Positions 25,503-34,277 of a stretch of DNA of 64,000 bases are shown piece after piece. The stretch is taken from assembly GCF_049546785.1 (NCBI RefSeq), contig NZ_JBMWAN010000006.1, positions 62,001 through 126,000 of the forward strand, given 5' to 3'. Origin of the DNA: Nitrospira_D sp035465795. Its GTDB lineage: Bacteria > Nitrospirota > Nitrospiria > Nitrospirales > Nitrospiraceae. How positions within the stretch are numbered: position 1 is the stretch's first letter; each line of letters starts with the position of its first letter. The translations under genes and the position numbers were made by a program. Below the pieces are notes generated by a model that saw only the letters and a list, made by a program, of their open reading frames with translations, made no database searches and was not told the origin of the DNA.

Positions 25503-27384
25503 TCAACACATGAAAGCGACGGAGTCGGTCAAGGGTCTGGCTTGAAAACCTGGTGAGCGGCAGCGTGACGAGCCTGCGGCCGTATTGCCGGGCGATCCAG
25601 CGCCAGCGGGCGCGCGGCGGAATGGGCGAGACGATGGCGATATGAGGCTCGCGCGTATGTGCCGCTCCGGCAGCAATCAATCGTTCTTCCAGTGTGGTCG
25701 CGAAGGCCAGGTTGGGATCGCTCCAGATGTCCGGTATCGGGCGTGGGGGAAAGAGAAACAGCGCGCCTCCGTATCGTGACTGGCCGATGCCAGGGCCAAC
25801 CATGTCATCCGCAAACGGGGTGGCGTAAAAACACAGGGTCGATTCTTCCTGATGCTCGGCAAACCACGTGGCTTGCCAGGAGTAGGTCTGAGGATCGGCC
25901 GGCGTATCGAAGAGAAAGATGACGACTTCCACATTGCCGCGTGCCGGCGGAACCTCACGTACATAGAGATCCATGTGTGGCAATGAGCCGACGTTCGTGC
26001 CGAGCGTTCCGCCTGTCGGGCGTCGCCCGCCGAGCCATCGGCGCAGGCTCTCCCGGAGGTCGAGCCCGTCCTTCATGGACGTCGTGAATTTTTCCGTCTT
26101 GGCCAGGTCGGCGCCGATCAGGGCGCGGGCCTGCTCCCGGACATGGGTATTGAAGCTCTCGATCTTCTGGTCTTCCGGTGGCCAGGAACATTGGCGCTGC
26201 GGATTCCAGAGATAGGACCATTTGCGACTGGTTCTCCGGTCCGGCTTCGGCCGCAAGGAGAGCGATTTCCAGACGAGTGGGGCACCCGGCAAACGATTCT
26301 TTGCCACAGCCAATGTCCCGCCTGGCAATTCCATCTGGTCAATGCCGACCGTGACCGATTCAAGGCGGGACCAGTCTTCCTGTACTTGATAGCCATAATC
26401 CTTCGCCGTTTTGAGCAACATGACGGCAAAATCGTCTCCCGCTGTCTGCTTCGCCGCAACCACCAAAGAATAGAGGGATGGGGTGAGCCGCCGCTCCAGC
26501 AGAGTCAGGTTCCGTACATACTGGAGGAGGGCTTGGAGGATCTGCGGCGTGACCCAATCGGGAATCGACGCGCCTTCTGCGCGATGCTGCTCGATCCATC
26601 GCGTCCGCGTTTCGATGAGCAGCTCTTTCACTCCGTCGATGGCCAGGTTCCAATCCGACCGGACTTCAGCCCGGCGGCGTTCATATAATTCTGTCAGAAA
26701 CGGCAGTTCGCCCAGCACAAAGTAGAGGGAATCCCGGTTTACCGCACAGCGCACCGGTCGTTCATAAATCGGCTCCGGTACATCATACGGTGCGCGGGCT
26801 TGATACGAAGCCCGCAGCCACGGCCAATCGGTGAAGTGGCAGAGACACAAAATCGACTCATGATCGAGTTCCAGCTCGTGCAACCGGAAGGCCATCCAGG
26901 CGACACGCTTGGCCTGTTGTGAGCCGGCGAGAGGGGCGGTCAGGGATGGGAGTGTGGCTGCCGCCAGCGCAGGGAGCGACACCGACTTCACGGCATAGGG
27001 GTCGGGGCCTGCAAATGGTGTGGGCTCAAATCGCTCGACTTCGCGATCGATATAGGCGCGCGCAATCCCTTCACCCATCGCGACCCGGATACCCATGATG
27101 ACGGCCTGGCAGGGATCGACGGGGACGAAGCTGACGGTCGTGTTTTCGTCCCGGTTGGGCTCCGGCAGGATAACCAGGCTGATTTGCGGGAGACGGGTGA
27201 CCGCCTGTTCGACGGAGTCTTCCAGCGACGGCGGGAGCGGCACGGCCAGACAGTCGTAGTGTTTGCCGATCAGTGTTTCCCGGACTTCCTGCGCGATATC
27301 GCCGCTCCCATGGAGAACCGGCAGTACATCGATCCTGGGCGAGAGGCTGAGAACGCGCGCTTCGCTCGGCGTGAAACGAGCCAT
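25459..27384 (-). CDS. 641-residue protein of unknown function, partner of an AAA+ ATPase
   Basis: A large cytosolic protein without signal peptide or membrane helices. It abuts the AAA+ gene with no intervening base and overlaps ligA at its 3' end. The N-terminal part (about 15-115) has alternating strands and helices (IDVLPVLHGSGD, YDCLAVPLPPSLED, ISLVILPEPN, IMGIRVAMGEGIARAYIDRE) that recall the TraB/ChaN-like domain of DUF5682 proteins, which I believe also neighbour MoxR ATPases. The C-terminal quarter has a hydrophobic strand followed by DTPAD (near residue 495-505) where a VWA domain would carry DxSxS, so a degenerate VWA is conceivable. Both are inferences. No catalytic site can be named. 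Confidence 0.6.
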   Translation of the reverse strand: MARFTPSEARVLSLSPRIDVLPVLHGSGDIAQEVRETLIGKHYDCLAVPLPPSLEDSVEQAVTRLPQISLVILPEPNRDENTTVSFVPVDPCQAVIMGIRVAMGEGIARAYIDREVERFEPTPFAGPDPYAVKSVSLPALAAATLPSLTAPLAGSQQAKRVAWMAFRLHELELDHESILCLCHFTDWPWLRASYQARAPYDVPEPIYERPVRCAVNRDSLYFVLGELPFLTELYERRRAEVRSDWNLAIDGVKELLIETRTRWIEQHRAEGASIPDWVTPQILQALLQYVRNLTLLERRLTPSLYSLVVAAKQTAGDDFAVMLLKTAKDYGYQVQEDWSRLESVTVGIDQMELPGGTLAVAKNRLPGAPLVWKSLSLRPKPDRRTSRKWSYLWNPQRQCSWPPEDQKIESFNTHVREQARALIGADLAKTEKFTTSMKDGLDLRESLRRWLGGRRPTGGTLGTNVGSLPHMDLYVREVPPARGNVEVVIFLFDTPADPQTYSWQATWFAEHQEESTLCFYATPFADDMVGPGIGQSRYGGALFLFPPRPIPDIWSDPNLAFATTLEERLIAAGAAHTREPHIAIVSPIPPRARWRWIARQYGRRLVTLPLTRFSSQTLDRLRRFHVLNGHEIRSYAARFIR

Positions 27385-28341
27385 TCAACGCCCCGGGTGT
27401 AGAGGGTCGTCTTCTTCAAAGAAGAAATCGCCCAGGCCTTTGGGAAACGAGTGCGCGCCCATGGCACGGGCTCTTCGCCGCGACTGATCTTCCAGGTTGA
27501 GGGAGTCCGGTCCCAGCACTTTCACCAGGGCCTCCTGCCACAGCCGATCGAGCGCGACCGGGTGGGCCGGGTCCTGCGCCAGCCGCTTGACCGCATATTG
27601 AATCAGGTGGAGCCCGTCCCTGACCGAGTATTCCAGATTGAGCTGGTGGGCCTCCTGCAGAAAACTCACGGCGAGGGTCAAGACTTCGTCCGCGGCGAAG
27701 GGGAGATGATAGCGCAGGATCGCCATCTCGTCTTCCCGCGAGGGAAATCCCAGCCCAAGCGTGGGCTGGAGCCGGGAGAGAATATAGTCGGGGACTTCAT
27801 AGGTAGAGGCGTCCTCATTCATCGTCACGCAACAGCGAAAATGCTCGTGCGCTTGAATGAGAATGCCGGCGATGATCGACTCCACGCAGCGCCGGTGATC
27901 CAGGAGCGGCGCGAGCGACGCCCAGCTCTTTTCATTCATCCGGTTGCCTTCATCAAGGACGCAGATGCTTCCCGTCAGCACGGCCGTGACGAGCGGGGAC
28001 GCGTGATAGGCGATTGTGCCCGATTCCGCCAGGACCGGCGTAATCAGGAGATCTTCCGGCCTCGTATCAGCGGTGCATTGAAAGACGTAGAGGTCTTGTT
28101 TGCGTTCCTTCGCGCCGGACATGGCCAGGGTCGTCTTGCCGATCCCCGGCGGGCCGGTAATGCGGGGCGAGAGCGGCAGATCGCGGGGATCCACCATCAA
28201 CCAGCAGGCCAGGAGTTGCTGCAACGGCTCACGGCTTCCGATCCATTCCTGCAGGGACGTCATCGGTTGAGCCAGGTGAAGGGTGATCCCCTGGACGACC
28301 ATGGTTCTGGCCGGGGATGCGGACGGGCGTTGTTCCATCAT
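27385..28341 (-). CDS. MoxR/CbbQ-type AAA+ ATPase
   Basis: A 318-residue AAA+ ATPase. Walker A GPPGIGKT at 63-70, Walker B SICVLDE around 125-131, sensor-1 Asn in CVTMNED (N175) and an arginine near the second-region SRLQP (about 190) are all present, so it should hydrolyse ATP. The PEDLLITPVL insert region resembles MoxR/CbbQ chaperone-like ATPases, which work with a substrate-adaptor protein encoded next door. A frame with a TTG start extends 87 bases upstream, but the ATG pair at 28341/28338 is preferred because the extension looks non-conserved and runs into the divergent promoter. The next gene begins directly at its stop codon. Confidence 0.8.
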   Translation of the reverse strand: MMEQRPSASPARTMVVQGITLHLAQPMTSLQEWIGSREPLQQLLACWLMVDPRDLPLSPRITGPPGIGKTTLAMSGAKERKQDLYVFQCTADTRPEDLLITPVLAESGTIAYHASPLVTAVLTGSICVLDEGNRMNEKSWASLAPLLDHRRCVESIIAGILIQAHEHFRCCVTMNEDASTYEVPDYILSRLQPTLGLGFPSREDEMAILRYHLPFAADEVLTLAVSFLQEAHQLNLEYSVRDGLHLIQYAVKRLAQDPAHPVALDRLWQEALVKVLGPDSLNLEDQSRRRARAMGAHSFPKGLGDFFFEEDDPLHPGR

Positions 28342-28434
28342 GGGCGAGGGACTCTTGGTTAGATAATCGGTATCGAGCGGACGGTAGCATAGCGATCCGG
28401 GAGGGTCAAACCCCCTTGAGGGGTCCAATTCGCT

Positions 28435-28463
28435 TTGACTTTCACAGCGTTGGACCGTATTCT
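28435..28463 (+). promoter_or_regulatory. Sigma-70 promoter for the LysM-trp operon
   Basis: TTGACT at 28435-28440 and TATTCT at 28458-28463, exactly 17 bases apart, five and four of six consensus bases. Initiation is expected near 28470, giving a leader of about 110 bases to the LysM gene start. The leader contains a small CCGG-N6-CCGG hairpin but no recognisable Trp-codon leader peptide or T-box. Confidence 0.65.
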
Positions 28464-28578
28464 TAAGAGTCCCGGCGACTGCAATATGGTCAAAGGCACG
28501 TTGTGTCAGGGTGAGCGATCTTCCGGTGAATGCCGGAGGACGCGCAGGCGGCGCACGATGAACAGGGAGGGTTTGCGA

Positions 28579-29229
28579 GTGGACGATCAGAGACCCAAAA
28601 TGGTGGCAATGGGCCTGGCAGTGGTGTGCACCGCGCTGCTCTTGAGCGGGTGCGTCGTGCTGGAGGAAAAGTATAACGCGGAAAAGACCAGAAGCTTGAA
28701 TTTTCAGCGGCTGCTGGCGCAGGAAGAGAAGCGGACGGCGGAGCTGGATAGCGAAGTCAAACGGACGAAGAAGGAATTGGCGGAATTCGAAGCCCGCAAC
28801 CGCGAACTCACGGCGCAGGTCCAGTCCGCACGGGAACAGATGGCGCGGATGCAGGAAGAGATGGATGCAGTCAGAGAGTCCGCCCTATTAGAACGGAAGG
28901 CCATGGAAGACATGCGGAAAATGCCCGCGGCGCCGTCGGGCAAAGTCAAGAAGCCGGAGGCTGTGGCGTCCGTTCCTCACGAGACGGATCTTACGGCGCC
29001 TGACCCGACGAAGGATGTGTCCGGCTTGTTCAACCTCACGGAGACGGCGAAGCCCGGCACAAAATCCGCTGCGGCGACCGGCACCACCATCCATGTGGTG
29101 AAGCCGGGAGAAACGCTCTTCCGGATCAGCCGCCGCTACGGAGTCGAGGTCGAAAAGATCAAGAAATGGAATAAGCTGCCGGATGACATCATTGAAGTCG
29201 GGCAGAAACTGATCGTTGGAATGGAGTAA
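28579..29229 (+). CDS. LysM-domain lipoprotein at the head of the trp operon
   Basis: A 216-residue envelope protein. Lipobox LLSGC with lipidated C25 (numbered from GTG 28579), a long coiled coil (about 40-115, rich in Glu/Lys/Arg/Gln), a Pro/Ala/Thr linker, and a C-terminal LysM peptidoglycan-binding domain (about 170-214, VKPGETLFRISRRYGVEVEKIKKWN). The start GTG 28579 is chosen because GGGAGG lies 8 bases before it; ATG 28558 upstream and ATG 28600 downstream are alternatives. trpE begins 14 bases after its stop with no terminator between. A structural link between outer membrane and cell wall is likely. Confidence 0.85.
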   Translation: MDDQRPKMVAMGLAVVCTALLLSGCVVLEEKYNAEKTRSLNFQRLLAQEEKRTAELDSEVKRTKKELAEFEARNRELTAQVQSAREQMARMQEEMDAVRESALLERKAMEDMRKMPAAPSGKVKKPEAVASVPHETDLTAPDPTKDVSGLFNLTETAKPGTKSAAATGTTIHVVKPGETLFRISRRYGVEVEKIKKWNKLPDDIIEVGQKLIVGME

Positions 29230-29243
29230 TACACCGGTTTCCC

Positions 29244-30740
29244 ATGCCCACACCGACCTATTCTCTCAGCTTGGATGAGTTCCGGGTTTATGCGAAGGAG
29301 GGGAACCTCATTCCGCTGTACCGGGAAATCCTGGCGGACCATGAAACGCCGGTCTCCGCCTTTGCGAAGATCGATCATGGCCCGTCCGCCTATCTCTTGG
29401 AGAGTGTGCAGGGCGGAGAGAAGTGGGCCCGCTATTCCTTCCTCGGGAGCGGCTCCCCGATCGTGATGGTGGAAGATCGAGGCGATCTCGTCATCAAGAA
29501 GGGCACACGGAGCCGTCGCATCGCCTGCAAGGGTGCGCCGCTCGATCGGTTGCGGGAGTTCATGGAGACCTATCGGCCGGTCACGGTCACGGGGCTGCCG
29601 CGCTTCGTCGGCGGGGCGGTGGGCTACCTGGGCTACGATATGGTCAAGACGTTCGAGGATCTGGCCTTTCGGCGGAAGGACAGCCTGAATCTGCCCGAGT
29701 TCGCCTTTTTGCTGACGGATACCCTGCTGATTTTCGACAACGTCGCCCAGAAAATTAAAGTCGTGGCCAACGCCCATGTGAAATCCGCGTCGGAGCGGGG
29801 CATTCGTCAAGCCTACCGTGATGCGACGACGCGGATCGAGCGCATGATTACCCGGTTGCGGCGACCATTGAGGCGGAAAGCTCCGAAGCGACGCCGCACG
29901 CCGATCACGTTTACGCCGAACATGAGCAAGGCCGACTTTGAAAAGATGGTCAGCCGGACTCAGGAATACATCAAGGCCGGGGATATTTTTCAGTGTGTCT
30001 TGTCGCAACGGTGGGAGACCAATCTGCATGCGCCGCCGTTTCAGCTCTATCGCGCGTTGCGGGTCGTGAATCCGTCCCCCTATATGTACTACCTCCGGAT
30101 CGCCGGGGTGGAGCTGGTCGGATCGTCGCCGGAAATTCTCGTGCGCTGCGAAGACGGCCTCGTGTCGGTTCGTCCGATTGCCGGCACCAGGCGGCGCGGG
30201 GCGACCGCCGAGGAAGATGAACAGTTAGAGCGCCGGCTGCTGGCCGACACGAAAGAACGGGCCGAACATATCATGCTCGTGGACCTCGGCCGGAACGATG
30301 TCGGGCGTGTGGCGGAGAGTGGATCGGTGAAGGTCGAGTCGCTCATGAATGTCGAGCGGTATTCGCACGTGATGCACATCGTCTCCAATGTCACGGGTCG
30401 GTTGGCTCCGTCCAAATCCGTCTATGATGTCCTGCGGGCCTGCTTTCCCGCAGGCACGGTCTCGGGCGCGCCGAAAATCAGGGCCATGGAGATCATCGAG
30501 GAGCTGGAGCCGACGAGGCGCGGCCCCTATGCCGGTGCGGTGGGGTACGTCAGCTTTTCCGGCAATATGGACATGTGCATCAACATACGGACCGTCGTCG
30601 TCTCCAAACATCGCGCCTTCATTCAAGCCGGAGCGGGCATCGTCGCGGATTCGAACCCCGAGCACGAGTATGAGGAAACCTGCAATAAAGCGCGGGCGAT
30701 GATGAAGGCCATCGAGCTGGCCGAGCGGGGGTTGGAATAA
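29244..30740 (+). CDS. trpE: Anthranilate synthase component I
   Basis: First enzyme of tryptophan synthesis: chorismate plus glutamine-derived ammonia to anthranilate, with TrpG. 498 residues. The tryptophan feedback pocket element LLESVQGGEKWARYSF is intact at 51-66. The chorismate-binding domain shows GSSPEILVR, PIAGTRRRG, MLVDLGRND and FPAGTVSGAPKIRAMEII, the last carrying the conserved catalytic and Mg-binding residues. The product should therefore be feedback-inhibited by Trp. A heptad inverted repeat separates it from trpG. Confidence 0.97.
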   Translation: MPTPTYSLSLDEFRVYAKEGNLIPLYREILADHETPVSAFAKIDHGPSAYLLESVQGGEKWARYSFLGSGSPIVMVEDRGDLVIKKGTRSRRIACKGAPLDRLREFMETYRPVTVTGLPRFVGGAVGYLGYDMVKTFEDLAFRRKDSLNLPEFAFLLTDTLLIFDNVAQKIKVVANAHVKSASERGIRQAYRDATTRIERMITRLRRPLRRKAPKRRRTPITFTPNMSKADFEKMVSRTQEYIKAGDIFQCVLSQRWETNLHAPPFQLYRALRVVNPSPYMYYLRIAGVELVGSSPEILVRCEDGLVSVRPIAGTRRRGATAEEDEQLERRLLADTKERAEHIMLVDLGRNDVGRVAESGSVKVESLMNVERYSHVMHIVSNVTGRLAPSKSVYDVLRACFPAGTVSGAPKIRAMEIIEELEPTRRGPYAGAVGYVSFSGNMDMCINIRTVVVSKHRAFIQAGAGIVADSNPEHEYEETCNKARAMMKAIELAERGLE

Positions 30741-30745
30741 AAAGG

Positions 30746-30819
30746 GTGAGCAGTGACGAGTGACCGGTGAAGAGTTCGATCCGGAGATCGCTCATCACAC
30801 ATCACACATCACAGTTCAC
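30746..30819. repeat. GTGANNN heptad inverted repeat between trpE and trpG
   Basis: Four consecutive seven-base units starting GTGA (30746-30773: GTGAGCA, GTGACGA, GTGACCG, GTGAAGA), an 18-base spacer, then four units ending TCAC in the opposite sense (30792-30819). The two arms are an imperfect 28-base inverted repeat and could fold into a long hairpin in the trp mRNA. Similar units occur at 41662-41689 and 63507-63618. Confidence 0.8.
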
Positions 30820-30827
30820 GGGTTGCC

Positions 30828-31391
30828 ATGCTGTTAATGATCGACAACTACGACTCCTTTACCTATAACCTCGTCCAGTATTTCGGCGAGCTGGGTGAAG
30901 ATGTGCGTGTCTACCGGAACGACAAGATTTCGCTGCAGCAGATCGAGGACCTGCACCCGAGCCGGATCGTCATTTCCCCCGGTCCCTGCACCCCGAAGGA
31001 AGCGGGCGTGTCCGTCGAGACCATCCGGCAGTTCGCCGGACGACTGCCGATGCTGGGGGTCTGTCTCGGCCACCAATCGCTGGCCGTGGCGTTCGGCGGG
31101 GAAGTCATTCGCGCGCAGCGATTGATGCACGGCAAAACCTCCATGATCTCGCACGACGGGAAAACCATCTATCACGGCCTGCCGAATCCCTTTGAGGCGA
31201 CGCGTTATCACTCTTTGTTGGTGAATCCCCTCAACCTCCCGGATTGTCTGGAAGTGTCGGCCAGGACGGCCGAAGGCGAGATCATGGGATTGCGCCACCG
31301 GACGCTCGGAGTGGAGGGGGTCCAGTTCCACCCGGAATCGATTCTGACCAAGGCCGGCAAAGACCTCCTGAGGAATTTCCTGAAACTCTAG
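30828..31391 (+). CDS. trpG: Anthranilate synthase component II (glutamine amidotransferase)
   Basis: Class I glutamine amidotransferase that supplies ammonia to TrpE. 187 residues: start MLLMIDNYDSFTYNLVQY, oxyanion motif PGPCTPKEAG (51-60), nucleophile C79 in GVCLGHQS and the catalytic pair H168/E170 in VQFHPES. It may also serve p-aminobenzoate synthesis, as many TrpG/PabA proteins do; no pabB is in view. There is no strong Shine-Dalgarno: the bases before ATG 30828 belong to the heptad repeat, which may affect initiation. Confidence 0.96.
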   Translation: MLLMIDNYDSFTYNLVQYFGELGEDVRVYRNDKISLQQIEDLHPSRIVISPGPCTPKEAGVSVETIRQFAGRLPMLGVCLGHQSLAVAFGGEVIRAQRLMHGKTSMISHDGKTIYHGLPNPFEATRYHSLLVNPLNLPDCLEVSARTAEGEIMGLRHRTLGVEGVQFHPESILTKAGKDLLRNFLKL

Positions 31392-31414
31392 CCTCTCCGG
31401 ATCTCACGGCTCAC

Positions 31415-32434
31415 ATGATCAAAGACGCCCTGTCCAAATTGGCGGATCGCACGGACCTTTCCGAAAAGGAAGCGGAAGAGGTCATGTCCGAAATCATGGA
31501 GGGGGCGGCCACGCCCGCCCAGATCGCCGCCTATCTCATGGGACTCCGGCAGAAGGGTGAAACCGTCGATGAAATCGCCGGCTCAGCCCGCGCCATGCGC
31601 GCCCGCGCGACGAGGATCCGCGTCGGCAGCGCGATCGTCGTCGATACCTGCGGAACGGGCGGGGACGGGGCCCATACGTTCAACATCTCGACGACCGCGG
31701 CGTTCGTAGCGGCCGGAGCCGGACTTACTGTGGCCAAACACGGCAACCGATCCGTGTCCTCAAAATCGGGGAGCGCAGATGTTCTGAGCGCGCTCGGCGT
31801 GAAAATCGATCTGTCGCCGGACCGTGTCGCGGATTGCGTGAACGAAGTCGGGATCGGATTTCTCTTCGCGCCCCTGTTCCATGGGGCCATGAAACACTGT
31901 GCTGCCCCGAGGCAGGAGATGGGGATTCGCACGCTTTTGAATGTGCTGGGGCCGCTGACCAATCCGGCCGGCGCGACGCATCAAGTGATAGGTGTCTATG
32001 ACGCGAAGTTGACCGAAGTGCTGGCGAAGGTATTGCTGCAGTTGGGGTCTCAGCATTGTTTTGTGCTGCACGGCATGGACGGGCTCGACGAACTGACCCT
32101 CTGCGAGCGGACGAAGGTCTCCGAAGGCAAAGGCGGCGTGGTGTCGAATTATTTTGTCGCGCCCGAGGAATTCGATCTCCCCCGGGTTCCGAAAAGGGAC
32201 ATCGCGGGCGGAGGCCCGGAGGAAAACGCCCGCATCACGCGGGAGATTCTGCAAGGGAAGAAGGGGCCCCAGCGCGACATCGCCGTCCTCAACGCGGCCG
32301 CCGCGATCGTGGCGGGGCAGAAGGCCAGAACGCTAAAAGACGGCGTGAGGGTCGCGGTGGAGTCGCTCGATTCGGGAGCGGCAGCCGAAAAACTCGACCG
32401 GCTGGTGACATTCACACAGAAGGCGGCAGGATGA
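31415..32434 (+). CDS. trpD: Anthranilate phosphoribosyltransferase
   Basis: Transfers phosphoribose from PRPP to anthranilate. 339 residues from ATG 31415, the usual family length; a longer frame upstream overlaps trpG and is not used. Glycine-rich PRPP site CGTGGDGAHTFNIST, HGNRSVSSKSGSADVLEALG-like segment and the metal-binding acidic residues of the family are present. It ends in a 4-base ATGA overlap with trpC. Confidence 0.97.
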   Translation: MIKDALSKLADRTDLSEKEAEEVMSEIMEGAATPAQIAAYLMGLRQKGETVDEIAGSARAMRARATRIRVGSAIVVDTCGTGGDGAHTFNISTTAAFVAAGAGLTVAKHGNRSVSSKSGSADVLSALGVKIDLSPDRVADCVNEVGIGFLFAPLFHGAMKHCAAPRQEMGIRTLLNVLGPLTNPAGATHQVIGVYDAKLTEVLAKVLLQLGSQHCFVLHGMDGLDELTLCERTKVSEGKGGVVSNYFVAPEEFDLPRVPKRDIAGGGPEENARITREILQGKKGPQRDIAVLNAAAAIVAGQKARTLKDGVRVAVESLDSGAAAEKLDRLVTFTQKAAG

Positions 32435-33240
32435 TTCTCGACCGGATCCTCGAACACAAAAAGGCGGAGTTGCGGCACAAACAGAGCCGCGGTTATCTGG
32501 CAGACTTGAAATCCGTCATTCGGGACATGGCATCCCCGTTAGGATTTGCTGTGACGCTCGATGCCACCAGGACCGCTCAGAGTCCGGCCTTGATCGCGGA
32601 AGTGAAAAAGGCCTCGCCGAGCCTGGGCCTGCTCAGGCCGGAGTTCGCCGACAAATTCGATTATCTCGGTATTGCACGGACCTATCATGAGCATGGCGCG
32701 TCGGCCTTGTCGGTCCTGACCGACAAGGAGTTCTTTCAGGGTGACCTCACATATCTCGCCGAGATCAAGAAGGCTGTTCCGATGCCCGCGCTCGATAAGG
32801 AATTCATGGTCGGCGATATTCAATTCTACGAGGCCCGGGCGCATGGCGCCGACGCGGTGCTCTTGATTGTGGCCGCACTGGAAAAGCGCCAGCTCATCGA
32901 TTTCCATGCGCTGGCCACCGAGTTAAAGATGGACGTGCTGTTCGAAACCCATCATGAGCGGGAGCTCGATACGGTGCTGGAATGGATCCCGACCGCCAGG
33001 ATGATTGGAATTAACAACCGCGACTTGAAGACGTTTTCCACCGATCTCGGCGTGACGTTCCGGCTGGCAAAACGGATTCCTTCGGACAAGATCATCGTGA
33101 GCGAAAGCGGCATCCATAAGCGGGAAGATGTTGTGCAACTTCTGGAAGCCGGCGTCCATGCCATGCTGGTCGGGGAATCCTTGATCAAGGCCCAGAGCAT
33201 AGAGAAACAGATCGAGACCCTTCGAGGAACTGCGGTTTGA
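32431..33240 (+). CDS. trpC: Indole-3-glycerol-phosphate synthase
   Basis: Closes the indole ring from carboxyphenylaminodeoxyribulose phosphate. 269 residues, a TIM barrel with an N-terminal helix (MILDRILEHKKAEL). Family motifs: LIAEVKKASPSLG (catalytic Lys), ALSVLTDKEFFQGDLTYL, PALDKEFMV, LFETHHEREL, IGINNRDLKTF and SESGIHKREDV. It overlaps trpD by 4 bases and is followed within the operon by a small lipoprotein gene. It is not fused to TrpF. Confidence 0.97.
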   Translation: MILDRILEHKKAELRHKQSRGYLADLKSVIRDMASPLGFAVTLDATRTAQSPALIAEVKKASPSLGLLRPEFADKFDYLGIARTYHEHGASALSVLTDKEFFQGDLTYLAEIKKAVPMPALDKEFMVGDIQFYEARAHGADAVLLIVAALEKRQLIDFHALATELKMDVLFETHHERELDTVLEWIPTARMIGINNRDLKTFSTDLGVTFRLAKRIPSDKIIVSESGIHKREDVVQLLEAGVHAMLVGESLIKAQSIEKQIETLRGTAV

Positions 33241-33266
33241 AATCCTTGTCCATGAAAGGGGGACAG

Positions 33267-33578
33267 ATGCGTGTACCTGCTCTGGCCGTCGTGGTCAGCA
33301 TTTTCATGATGCTAGGATGCGCCTCGTCGTACGACAAAGCATTCCGTACCTGGGACAGCTGGATTGGATCGGGCAAGGACGACCGAGTGAAAGACCTGGG
33401 GATTCCCACTCGCTGCCATGCGTTCACGAAGGGAGGAGAGGCCTGTGAGTGGCCAGTCCGCTGGTCGCCGGATGCGACCGGCACCATGACCTTGCAATTC
33501 GACCAGAAGGGGCTGCTGTGCCACTGGACCTATAGAGACAGGTTCGGGGATCGCCCCAGCCAGAGTCAGTGTCCCTGA
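33267..33578 (+). CDS. Small lipoprotein embedded in the trp operon
   Basis: A 103-residue protein with a lipoprotein signal peptide (lipobox MLGC, C18) and a compact mature domain holding three more cysteines and Trp-rich segments (TRCHAFTKGGEACEWPVRW). AAGGGGGACAG precedes ATG 33267; TTG 33237 and ATG 33252 are in-frame alternatives. It sits between trpC and trpF on the same strand, 21 bases before the trpF start, so it must be cotranscribed. No relation to tryptophan synthesis is apparent. Confidence 0.72.
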   Translation: MRVPALAVVVSIFMMLGCASSYDKAFRTWDSWIGSGKDDRVKDLGIPTRCHAFTKGGEACEWPVRWSPDATGTMTLQFDQKGLLCHWTYRDRFGDRPSQSQCP

Positions 33579-33598
33579 GGAAGAAAGGCCCGGTTCTT

Positions 33599-34225
33599 GT
33601 GCGAATCAAAATTTGCGGGATTACCAACGACGAGGACGCCCGGGTGGCGGTCGAAGCGGGGGCCGACGCCCTGGGATTCATCATGTACCGGAAGAGTCCG
33701 CGCTATGTCGACGCGGTGACGGCCAAGCGGATTATTGCCACGCTTCCTCCGTTCGTCGTGCCGGTGGGCGTCTTCGTCAATGAAGAGGCGAAAGTTGTCC
33801 GTGATCTGATGGACAGTTGCGGGTTCGGGCTCGCGCAGTTACACGGCGATGAGCCGGCCACATACTGCCAGGATCTTGGGCGTCCCGCCATGAAAGCGGT
33901 GCGCCTCAAGGACCGGGGAACCTTTCTGGCTCTGGCGGAATTCCACGGACGGGCGAATGTCAGAGGCTTCGTCCTCGATGCCTTTTCCGACCAAGCCTAT
34001 GGCGGGACGGGACAAACGGTGGATTGGAGCCTTGCGGCGGAGGTCGCCCGGTCGTCGCCCGTGCTGCTAGCCGGAGGACTGACCCCGGGCAATGTCGCGG
34101 AAGCGATCCGGCAGGTCCGCCCCTATGGAGTCGATGTCAGCAGCGGGGTAGAAACGAGCCCCGGGAAAAAGGATCACGCAAAGGTGCAGGCCTTCATTCA
34201 GGCCGCAAAACTTGTGTCCGTCTGA
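33599..34225 (+). CDS. trpF: Phosphoribosylanthranilate isomerase
   Basis: Amadori rearrangement step of tryptophan synthesis. 208 residues from GTG 33599, which places the family-typical MRIKICGIT at the start; the catalytic Cys is in KICGIT (C6) and the catalytic Asp in FVLDAFS. The GGTG loop (QAYGGTGQTVDW) and GGLTPGNV phosphate site are present. An upstream GTG at 33569 overlaps the lipoprotein gene and would add ten residues. Confidence 0.95.
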   Translation: MRIKICGITNDEDARVAVEAGADALGFIMYRKSPRYVDAVTAKRIIATLPPFVVPVGVFVNEEAKVVRDLMDSCGFGLAQLHGDEPATYCQDLGRPAMKAVRLKDRGTFLALAEFHGRANVRGFVLDAFSDQAYGGTGQTVDWSLAAEVARSSPVLLAGGLTPGNVAEAIRQVRPYGVDVSSGVETSPGKKDHAKVQAFIQAAKLVSV

Positions 34226-34277
34226 TGGTCCCGTCTATACTCGGCGAGTTGATTCGGGGAAAGGATTGACTTCTACC

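Noticed and set aside
28464..29243. A trp leader peptide or T-box attenuator
   Set aside because: No short frame with tandem Trp codons and no T-box sequence or competing hairpins were seen between the promoter and trpE.
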